Below are positions 1-7,042 of a stretch of 64,000 nt of DNA, in pieces. The notes beneath the pieces were generated by a model that saw nothing but the letters and a program-made list of their open reading frames with translations, searched no databases and was not told the DNA's origin. How positions within the stretch are numbered: the stretch's first letter is position 1; every line of letters starts with the position of its first letter. The stretch comes from Amycolatopsis rubida (GTDB lineage: Bacteria > Actinomycetota > Actinomycetes > Mycobacteriales > Pseudonocardiaceae). The DNA is taken from the NCBI RefSeq assembly GCF_900115345.1, contig NZ_FOWC01000011.1:62001-126000 (forward strand). Reading direction: 5' to 3'. The position numbers were made by a program, and so were the translations under genes.

Positions 1-1482
1 GCCCGCGGCATCGGGCGAGGCGACGTGGTCGCCGTGCACCTGCCGAACTGTCTCGCGTATCCGATCGCCTACCACGGCATCCTGCTGGCGGGAGCGACGT
101 TCAGCCCGACGAACCCGCTGCTCCCGCCGGACGACCTCGCCTTCCAGCTCACTGACTGCGGGGCCGCGGCGGTGGTGACATTCGGGCCCGTCGCGGGCAC
201 GCTCGCGGCTGTCGCCGATCGGATTCCGGCACGGCCCACGATCGTCGTCGCGCCTGCGAGCGAGCTTGGCGAGGGGAGCGTGGAGTTCCGCGAGTTTTTC
301 GCCGACCAGCCCGCGGACCGGCCCGGCGTGACGATCGACGTGGACCGCGACCTCGCTCATCTCGCTTACACGGGTGGCACGACGGGGCGGTCCAAGGGCG
401 TTGAGCTCACGCATCGCAACGTCGTCACCAATACGCTGCAGCACACCTGCTGGTCGACCGGGTCGGTACCGGCGCTCGACGCGAACGGCGACGTGACGAT
501 CGACCAGATCGGCAGCCCGGACGAATGGCCGACCCGGCTCGGCACCGGCACCGCGATCAACCTGACGCCGTGGTTCCACGCGATGGGTGTGATCGCGGGG
601 CTTAACGGGCCGCTGATGGGCGGCGGAACGACGGTGCTGCACGCCCGCTTCGACCCGGCAGCGTACGTCGCGGACGCGGAACGGCTGCAGGTCACGACCA
701 TCGGCGGCGCACCCGCGTTGTTCGCGGCGCTGCTGGCCACGCCTGCGTTCCACACCGCCGACCTGTCGTCGGTGCGCAACATCGGCTCCGGTGCGGCACC
801 GATGAGCCACGAGATGATCCGCGCGCTGCACCAGCGGTTCCCTGACGTCGTCATCGCCGAGGGCTACGGGCTCACCGAGGTGACGATGGGTGCGGTGATC
901 TCGCCGAGCTACCGGTCCGGCGTGCGCAAGGTGGGATCGGTCGGCAGGCCGATCTTCGACACCGAGGTCAAGCTCGTCGCGGACGGCAGTGAGGAGCCGT
1001 TGCCACCCGGGCAGGAGGGCGAGGTGTGCTTGCGCGGGCCACAGGTGATGCGCGGGTACCGGAACCGTCCGGAGGAGACCGCCGCCGCGCTGGTCGAGGG
1101 ATGGCTGCACACCGGCGACATCGGCGTACTCGACGAGGACGGCTATCTGTCTATTGTGGACCGCAAGAAGGACATGCTGCTGTACAAGGGATACAACGTC
1201 TTTCCGCGCGAGCTCGAGGAACTGCTGAGCGCGTCGCCGGGCGTGCTGTCCGCGGCGGTGGTCGGACGGCCCAGTCCGGAGGTCGGCGAGCTGCCGGTGG
1301 CGTTCGTGGTGCGTAAGCCGGATTCCTCAGTGGACGCCGAACAGCTGATGGCGGCGGTCAACGAGAAGGTGCTGCCGTACAAACGCCTGCGGGAACTGCA
1401 TTTCGTGGCGGAGATACCAGTGTCGGCGGCGGGCAAGGTGCTGAAGCGCGAACTGCGGAAGCAGCTGCCCGACCCGGCCTGA
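1..1482 (+). CDS. AMP-forming acyl-CoA ligase (FadD type), 5' end outside window
   Basis: Activates a carboxylic acid, probably a fatty acid, by adenylation and transfers it to CoA in the cytoplasm. The frame is open from base 1 and the first codons read ARGIGRGDVV, a typical internal stretch of the family, so the N-terminus lies outside the window and 493 residues remain. Visible ANL-family motifs are the phosphate loop YTGGTTGRSKG from about codon 123, GYGLTE near codon 288, the hinge region GDIGVLDEDGY, and the C-terminal AAGKVLKREL with the catalytic lysine near codon 479. All are intact. The gene converges on purE across a strong hairpin. Chain-length specificity cannot be read from the sequence; 4-coumarate-type or other aryl substrates remain possible. 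Confidence 0.9.
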   Translation, partial: ARGIGRGDVVAVHLPNCLAYPIAYHGILLAGATFSPTNPLLPPDDLAFQLTDCGAAAVVTFGPVAGTLAAVADRIPARPTIVVAPASELGEGSVEFREFFADQPADRPGVTIDVDRDLAHLAYTGGTTGRSKGVELTHRNVVTNTLQHTCWSTGSVPALDANGDVTIDQIGSPDEWPTRLGTGTAINLTPWFHAMGVIAGLNGPLMGGGTTVLHARFDPAAYVADAERLQVTTIGGAPALFAALLATPAFHTADLSSVRNIGSGAAPMSHEMIRALHQRFPDVVIAEGYGLTEVTMGAVISPSYRSGVRKVGSVGRPIFDTEVKLVADGSEEPLPPGQEGEVCLRGPQVMRGYRNRPEETAAALVEGWLHTGDIGVLDEDGYLSIVDRKKDMLLYKGYNVFPRELEELLSASPGVLSAAVVGRPSPEVGELPVAFVVRKPDSSVDAEQLMAAVNEKVLPYKRLRELHFVAEIPVSAAGKVLKRELRKQLPDPA

Positions 1483-1492
1483 ACCGGCGGGA

Positions 1493-1527
1493 TACGCGGA
1501 TGCCGGTTCCGGACCGGCATCCGCGTA
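1493..1527. terminator. bidirectional hairpin between acyl-CoA ligase and purE
   Basis: A perfect 15-base inverted repeat (TACGCGGATGCCGGT at 1493-1507, its complement at 1513-1527) with a 5-base loop lies in the 51 bases between two convergent stop codons. There is no T tract, as is usual for actinomycete terminators. Confidence 0.8.
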
Positions 1528-1533
1528 CCCGGC

Positions 1534-2031
1534 CTACTTGCCCGCTTTTTCGCGGAGCTTGGCGTCCTTGTCCAGGACGAGCTGCTCCAGATCCTCCTGG
1601 AACTGCGTCAGCTTCGCCTGCAACTGCAGGTCGGCGGCGGCGAGGATGCGGACCGCGAGGAGACCGGCGTTGCGCGCCCCGCCGACGGACACGGTCGCGA
1701 CCGGGATGCCGGCGGGCATCTGCACGATCGACAGCAGCGAGTCCATGCCGTCCAGGTACTTCAGCGGAACCGGCACGCCGATCACCGGCAGCACGGTCGC
1801 CGACGCGACCATGCCCGGCAGGTGCGCGGCTCCACCGGCACCCGCGATGATCGCGCGGATGCCCCGGTCGGCCGCGGACTTCGCGTAGTCCAGCATCCGC
1901 TGCGGAGTGCGGTGCGCCGAGTAGACGCCGACCTCGTACTCGACGCCGAACTCGTCCAGCGCTTGCCCCGCGGCCTCCATCACCGGCCAGTCGGAGTCGC
2001 TGCCCATGATCACGCCCACCTGCGGCGCCAT
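1534..2031 (-). CDS. purE: N5-carboxyaminoimidazole ribonucleotide mutase PurE
   Basis: Converts N5-CAIR, the PurK product, to CAIR in de novo purine synthesis; class I PurE forms a cytoplasmic octamer. The 165-residue protein has the family's usual length. It carries the phosphate-binding GSDSD near residue 10, the SAHRTP segment with the catalytic histidine near residue 40, and the GAGGAAHLPGM loop near residue 67. The ATG at 2031 is chosen because a good ribosome-binding site (AAGGGGAA) precedes it and the purK stop lies 11 bases upstream; longer versions of the frame run into purK. It is co-transcribed with purK in the order purK-purE, as in mycobacteria. Confidence 0.97.
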   Translation of the reverse strand: MAPQVGVIMGSDSDWPVMEAAGQALDEFGVEYEVGVYSAHRTPQRMLDYAKSAADRGIRAIIAGAGGAAHLPGMVASATVLPVIGVPVPLKYLDGMDSLLSIVQMPAGIPVATVSVGGARNAGLLAVRILAAADLQLQAKLTQFQEDLEQLVLDKDAKLREKAGK

Positions 2032-2042
2032 TGTGTTCCCCT

Positions 2043-3227
2043 TCAGTGGATCTCGTAGCCGTCGAGCCAGACGGCGTGGGACAGCCAGTGCGCGGACAGC
2101 AGCGCGCGATCGCGCAGGTCGTCCATGCGGTCGCCGACGAAGTTGACGTGCCCGAGCTTGCGGCCGGGCCGGTCCTGCTTGCCGTAGAGGTGGATTTTCA
2201 CCTCGGGGAACCGCGCGAACAGGTGGTGCACGCGCTCGTCCGGGCTCATCTGCGGCGAGACGTCCGCGCCGAGCACGTTCGCCATCACGCACGCGGGCGC
2301 GATCAGGTCGGTGCGGCCGAGCGGGTAGTCCAGGACGCCACGCAGGTGCTGTTCGAACTGCGAGGTGCGCGAGCCGTCCATGGTCCAGTGGCCGGAGTTG
2401 TGCGGACGCATCGCCAGCTCGTTGACCAGCAGACCGGTCTCGGTCTCGAACAGCTCGACCGCGAGCAGCCCGGTGACGTCGAGCGTCGACGCGATGCGCA
2501 GGGCCAGCTCCTGCGCCTCGTGCACGCGCGACTCGGACAGTCCCGGCGCGGGGGCGAGAACCTCGGTGTTGATGCCGTTCGTCTGGACGGTCTCGACGAC
2601 CGGGTACGCCGCGCCCTGACCGAACGGGGAGCGCGCGACCAGCGCGGACAGCTCGCGCTTCATCGCGACCTTCTCCTCGACCAGCAGCTCGGTGCCCGCT
2701 TCGAGGAGTTCGGGAACGGTCTCGCGCGCCTGCTGTGCGGTGTCGAGCATCCAGACGCCCCGGCCGTCGTATCCGCCGCGCGACGCCTTCAGCACCACCG
2801 GCCAGCTGTGCTCGTCGCCGAACACCACCGCATCATCCACAGTGGACACTTCGGCGAAGGCGGGACCGGGCACGCCGAGGCCGGCCATCATCTCGCGCAT
2901 GACGAGCTTGTTCTGCGCGAACCCGAGCGCGGTGGGCGCGGGGCGGACGACGAAGCCCTCGGTGGCGAGGGTGAGCAGGTGCTCGCCGGGCACGTGCTCG
3001 TGGTCGAAGGTGACCACGTCGACCTGACGGGCGAAGCCGACCAGCGCGTCGAGGTCGGTGTGGTGGCCGATGACGACGTCGCTTGCCACGAGGGCCGCCG
3101 CGTCGCCCTCGTCGGCAGCCAGCACTTTCAGCGACTGGCCGAGGGAAATCGCCGCCTGCTGCGTCATGCGGGCGAGCTGCCCGCCGCCCACCATGCCGAC
3201 GATGGGAAGACCGGTTCGTTTGTCCAT
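2043..3227 (-). CDS. purK: N5-carboxyaminoimidazole ribonucleotide synthase PurK
   Basis: ATP-grasp enzyme that carboxylates aminoimidazole ribonucleotide with bicarbonate and ATP, giving N5-CAIR for PurE. The protein has 394 residues. Visible are the N-terminal glycine loop (GMVGGGQLARM, residues 11-21), the ATP-grasp glycine loop KASRGGYDGRGV around residue 145, and the C-terminal metal and substrate segment NELAMRPHNSGHWT. The ATG at 3227 starts the protein directly before the family's PIVGMVGGGQLARM motif; upstream sequence in the same frame is tandem repeat. On the minus strand TAACCT lies 10 bases before this ATG, compatible with a -10 element and a very short leader. First gene of the purK-purE operon. 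Confidence 0.96.
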   Translation of the reverse strand: MDKRTGLPIVGMVGGGQLARMTQQAAISLGQSLKVLAADEGDAAALVASDVVIGHHTDLDALVGFARQVDVVTFDHEHVPGEHLLTLATEGFVVRPAPTALGFAQNKLVMREMMAGLGVPGPAFAEVSTVDDAVVFGDEHSWPVVLKASRGGYDGRGVWMLDTAQQARETVPELLEAGTELLVEEKVAMKRELSALVARSPFGQGAAYPVVETVQTNGINTEVLAPAPGLSESRVHEAQELALRIASTLDVTGLLAVELFETETGLLVNELAMRPHNSGHWTMDGSRTSQFEQHLRGVLDYPLGRTDLIAPACVMANVLGADVSPQMSPDERVHHLFARFPEVKIHLYGKQDRPGRKLGHVNFVGDRMDDLRDRALLSAHWLSHAVWLDGYEIH

Positions 3228-3299
3228 AACGCTGCCCAGGTTACTGGGCGAGAACTGGCGGACCACCGGCGACCTGCGGCGAAGGCGGCGGCCGGTGGG

Positions 3300-3875
3300 G
3301 TGCGGCTGGGCCGGGGCGGCAGGGGTTCGCGGAGTGGCGCGCCGGGAACCGGCTGGGGCGCGCACCGGCCGCGGCGGCAATCTGGCGGCGGCGGGCGGGG
3401 CAGCTGGGGTTCGCGGACTGGCACCCGGAACCGGCTGGGGCGCGCACCGGCCATGGCGGGCACCCCGGGCGGGGCGGCCGGACCGGGGCAACCGGGATTC
3501 GCGGACTGGCACCGGCAACCAGCCCCAGCGCACACCAGCCACGGCAGGCACCCCGGGCAGGCGCGCCGGACCAGGACAACCAGGACTCGCGGAGTCGCTC
3601 CAGCAACCAGCCCCAGCGCACACCAACCACGGCGAACACCCCGAGCAGGCGCGCCGGACCAGGACAACCAGGACTCACGGAGTCGCTCCAGCAACCAGCC
3701 CCAGCGCACACCAACCACGGCGAACACCCCGAGCAGGCGCGCCGGACCAGGACAACCAGGACTCACGGAGTCACTCCAGCAACCAGCCCCAGCGCACACC
3801 AACCACGGCGAACACCCCGGGCGGGGCAGCCGGGATTCACGGACTGGCACCAGCAACCCGGCCACGGCGCGAACC
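3300..3875. repeat. 88-bp tandem repeat (minisatellite) upstream of purK
   Basis: Four full copies at exact 88-base spacing start at 3473, 3561, 3649 and 3737; the last three differ at only a few positions. Degenerate copies extend to about 3300 on one side and 3875 on the other. Because 88 is not a multiple of three, every copy shifts the reading frame, so the long frames crossing it on both strands are very unlikely to be genes. The region 3228-4021 contains no gene. An 8-base core, GCTGGGGC, in the upstream copies appears as its reverse complement GCCCCAGC at the identical position of the later copies. Confidence 0.9.
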
Positions 3876-4021
3876 GACCGCAGTGCACCCCCAGAGAACC
3901 GGCCTGACTGGATGCCAGGCGAATCGAGCTGACGGAAGCACCAGCGGCACTCAGACCGTGAGCAGGCGACACCCGCACGCCAAACCCCACCCAGACCGTC
4001 CCGCTGCAGCAGGATGGCTGG

Positions 4022-4384
4022 ATGGACTCTGTCACCCTCCCACGACCGGTTCTGCACGCTCTTCGCCAAGCGAGCCTCCCCGGGGTGGCCACCGGAATGC
4101 TCACCGGCGCAACCCGGCCGCTGGCTTTCCCCTCGGGGTTCGGCGACGTCCTCGCCTGGCTCTGGACCACCGACTCCAACTCGGCCGTGATCTACCTCGC
4201 CGAGCTGATGCGGCAGCTCCGCGAACGGCACCCGCTCGCCAAGGCCGTCGTCCCGCCGTTTCGGTTCGACGAACTGCTCACCGCGGCCCGCGAATGTCTT
4301 CCGGACGACTTCGCGCACGCCGAGTTGCTGATCCAGTACACCCGCACCGCGCTGGGCGACTTCTACGGCGGTTCGGCAGATTGA
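4022..4384 (+). CDS. hypothetical protein, 120 aa
   Basis: I do not recognise this protein. The 120 residues have no signal peptide or membrane segment and contain a plausible globular mix (FGDVLAWLWTTDSNSAVIYL, later HAELLIQYTRTALGDFYGG). The coding bias fits: strong G/C in third positions, unlike the overlapping frames. No clear ribosome-binding site precedes the ATG at 4022, but a second nearby start is not evident. It lies between the 88-bp repeat and the convergent glycosyltransferase gene, leaving about 160 bases downstream. It is probably a real, lineage-restricted cytoplasmic protein. Confidence 0.6.
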   Translation: MDSVTLPRPVLHALRQASLPGVATGMLTGATRPLAFPSGFGDVLAWLWTTDSNSAVIYLAELMRQLRERHPLAKAVVPPFRFDELLTAARECLPDDFAHAELLIQYTRTALGDFYGGSAD

Positions 4385-4547
4385 CCGCGCTCACTATTCG
4401 GTTGATCTGTCCACGTAGCGCGGATCAGAACGAGGGCCGTGCCCGCCCGAAGCCAAGCGCCGGACGGCCACGTAACCACCGCGATCCAGACAGTAACCGC
4501 CACCACCGACAAAACCCGTCAGCAAGCCTCCGAACAGTGCAAAGAGA

Positions 4548-5882
4548 CTAAGAAGAACCAGCAGGCTCCCGATTGCGAGCCCGCCGCCGCAACCCCCACC
4601 GCAGCACCAACGCGACGGCCAGCACCACGGGCATGAGGATGTAGGCGTCGCCGAGGATGTTCTGCCACACCTTCCAATGCAGCTCGACATTCCGGCCGTT
4701 CGGCAAGATCAGCAGCACGCAGCTGACGAACACGAACCCCACCAGGAACGTGCCCAGCCAGCGTTTCCAGGCCGTCGCCGGGGTGGTTTTCGGCAGCCTG
4801 GACACGAGGAGCACGACCAGCGGCGCGACCCAGACCCAGTGGTGCGACCAGGAAATCGGCGAGATCAGCAGGATCCAGAACGCGGTGACGAGCAGCGCGG
4901 CCAGCGCTTGGCCGCGCCGGTGGAAGCGGAACATCAGCCACAGAGCCGGAATGGCGAGCACCAGGCCGATCGCGGTCGCCGCGCTGGAGGCCCACGGGGC
5001 CAGGTCCGTGGCACGGTTCATCAGCGCGTTCAGCGACTGGTTGCCCGCCCAGTGCACCGGGCCGATCCGGCCGGTGTCGGGGAGCGTTTTGGTCCAGTAT
5101 TTCCACGAATCGTGCGGGTTGATCAGGAACAGCAGCGCCTGCATGCCGGCGAAAGTCGCCAAGCCGCGCAGAGCGTCTTTCCAGCGGCCGGTGACCAGCA
5201 GATGGCCGAGGAACACGATGGGGGTCAGCTTGATCGCCGCCGCGAGACCCACCAGCACCCCGCCCCAGCGGCTGCCGCGGGCGCCGATGACGAGCATGTC
5301 CAGCAGGACCATCGCCATCAGGATCAGGTTGATCTGACCGAGGAAGATCGTCCGCCACACCGGTTCGAAACCGAGGAAGACCAGGAAGAACACGATCGTC
5401 GACCGGGCGGGCGAGGCCCACCAGCGGGGACCGTCGGCGGCCGGGCGGGGCAGCGCGCCGATCGCGATCCGGACCGACAGGGCGAGCGCGGCCAGCGAGA
5501 CCACGGTCAGGAAACCCCAGGCCACCTGCGCTGGCACGAGCGCGAGCGGCGCGAACAGCAGCGCCGCGGTCGGCGGGTAGGTGAACGGCAGCAACGCCCA
5601 GCCGGGCTCGGTGGGCAGCGTGTTCGCGTCGTAGAGGTTGTCCCCGCGCAGCAACTGCAGCGCGCCCGCCCGATAGACCGCGCTGTCCACGCCGAGGTTC
5701 CAGTCGTGCGTCCAGCCCCAGAACCCGACCACGATCGCCAGCAGCGGGAACACGGCGAGGATGAGCATCGACCGGGGGCGCACGGACAGCCGTGCCAGAG
5801 ATCGGCGCAGAGCCAGCCGGGGTTGCCCGGATCGATTCACCGGAGCTTCGCCGTCGGCGGCGGAGGGTACGGTCCTGGTCAC
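4548..5882 (-). CDS. GT87-family (DUF2029) polyprenyl-phosphate-mannose type mannosyltransferase
   Basis: Integral membrane GT-C glycosyltransferase of the family that in corynebacteria and mycobacteria adds mannose from polyprenyl-phosphate-mannose to PIMs, LM or LAM (PimE and Rv2181 types). The 444 residues contain about ten hydrophobic segments. The first extracytoplasmic loop has the family signature GVDSAVYRAGALQLLRGDNLYD with the conserved aspartate, followed by LLPFTYPP. The cytoplasmic N-terminus (residues 1-37) is basic; the C-terminus ends RRRARNREPAGSS. Start is GTG at 5882. It lies 53 bases downstream of the GGDEF-like gene on the same strand and may share its transcript. The acceptor cannot be told from sequence. 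Confidence 0.85.
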   Translation of the reverse strand: MTRTVPSAADGEAPVNRSGQPRLALRRSLARLSVRPRSMLILAVFPLLAIVVGFWGWTHDWNLGVDSAVYRAGALQLLRGDNLYDANTLPTEPGWALLPFTYPPTAALLFAPLALVPAQVAWGFLTVVSLAALALSVRIAIGALPRPAADGPRWWASPARSTIVFFLVFLGFEPVWRTIFLGQINLILMAMVLLDMLVIGARGSRWGGVLVGLAAAIKLTPIVFLGHLLVTGRWKDALRGLATFAGMQALLFLINPHDSWKYWTKTLPDTGRIGPVHWAGNQSLNALMNRATDLAPWASSAATAIGLVLAIPALWLMFRFHRRGQALAALLVTAFWILLISPISWSHHWVWVAPLVVLLVSRLPKTTPATAWKRWLGTFLVGFVFVSCVLLILPNGRNVELHWKVWQNILGDAYILMPVVLAVALVLRWGLRRRARNREPAGSS

Positions 5883-5935
5883 TACACCAGGAAAGCACGA
5901 CTGCGGGAATGCTGGTCAGGAAGGGTGACCGGGGC

Positions 5936-6787
5936 TCAGCTGTGCGCCAATTCCGTCAGCAGCTCGCACGCCCGGTCATGCGTCCCCGGCAACCGGACGG
6001 CCGATACGAGCGGACGGGCGACGTCGCGCAGCTGCGGGTCCACCGAAAGCCGTTCGTTGAGCGCCCTTCGCAGCGCGACCCCGCGTGTGGCCAGGCGTTC
6101 GTCGCGTCCGGCCAGCACCGCGACCGCGGACGGGCCGATCGTCGCGTAGCACTCGCCGGTGTCGAACACGGCTCGGACCGCGTCCGCGGCGAGGATCATC
6201 GCGGTCAACCGTGGCCAGCCGGACACCGACGTCAGGTCCAGCGACACGGTGAGCAGCACATTCGCCTCGTTGACCCCGCCGCGGTAGATCTCGCCGAGCC
6301 GGGTCCGCAGGTACGCCGCGGACGGCAGGCCGGTGAGCGGATCGGTGACCTCGGTGTGCACGAGCTGGTCGGTGGCGACGTCTGCCCAGGCCAGTGCGGT
6401 CACGCGAAGCAGCCGGGCCGGGGTGGCGTCGACATCCGGCGCGACGAACCCGTCGACCGCGTCCGGATCGGCGAGCACCGCGTGCAAGGCGGCCAGGTCG
6501 CACAGCGTCTCCGACAGCCCCGCTCCCGCCGCGGCCCGCGCCCGGCCTAGTCCGGCCAGCGCGTTTTCCGCGCCGGTCGAACCGTGCCGGACAACTGCCG
6601 CGCACACCGCGTCGACTTCGGGCAGTGCCCAGTCGCTCGGGAAACGCCAGCCGGCCGCGAGACTGGCTGTTCGCCAGCGAGCTCGCAATGCCCGCAAGTG
6701 GCGGTCCCGCTCGAACCGCGCACGCGTCTCGTCCCCCGACGAGTCGCCTGCGGAGCCGAACCGCGCCCCGGTCGCCGGTACGTCCAC
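5936..6787 (-). CDS. degenerate GGDEF-like protein
   Basis: The 283-residue soluble protein has an all-alpha N-terminal half followed by TDPLTGLPSAAYLRTRLGEIYR (near residue 145), which matches the opening helix of diguanylate cyclase GGDEF domains. The catalytic GG(D/E)EF loop is missing: the corresponding place reads YATIGPSAVAVLAG. I therefore infer no cyclic di-GMP synthesis; a binding or structural role is possible. Start is GTG at 6787 with GGAGCTGGGGG upstream. It lies upstream of the GT87 gene and is divergent from the ECF sigma fusion gene. The family is widespread in actinomycetes but, as far as I know, uncharacterised. Confidence 0.6.
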   Translation of the reverse strand: MDVPATGARFGSAGDSSGDETRARFERDRHLRALRARWRTASLAAGWRFPSDWALPEVDAVCAAVVRHGSTGAENALAGLGRARAAAGAGLSETLCDLAALHAVLADPDAVDGFVAPDVDATPARLLRVTALAWADVATDQLVHTEVTDPLTGLPSAAYLRTRLGEIYRGGVNEANVLLTVSLDLTSVSGWPRLTAMILAADAVRAVFDTGECYATIGPSAVAVLAGRDERLATRGVALRRALNERLSVDPQLRDVARPLVSAVRLPGTHDRACELLTELAHS

Positions 6788-7042
6788 CGAACCCCCAGCT
6801 CCTTCCGGTACCTGTCGATCTTGTTCCCCATCACGGAGGGGACGCGGCGGAACTCCCCTCGTGACGCGTTTTCCCCGATCTTTTTCGGCTAATCACCAGA
6901 CGAGGAGGTGAACTTGCTGCGCCTACCGAGGCATCTGCCGGACCACGGCGTGACGAGTGTCGCCGCATCCGTCACACTTGGTGTGCGTTGTAAGGAGTAA
7001 AGCGCGTGGAGTCTGCCGCACGCACAGCATTAAAGGAGCCCC

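Noticed and set aside
2031..3932. A 633-residue plus-strand frame opposite purK
   Set aside because: It is the antisense shadow of purK continued through the 88-bp repeat; composition is Arg/Gly/His-rich and it has no start signal.
6849..6870. An ECF-type GGAAC...CGTT autoregulatory promoter for the sigma fusion gene
   Set aside because: The spacing between the two boxes is 13 bases, too short for the usual 16-17.
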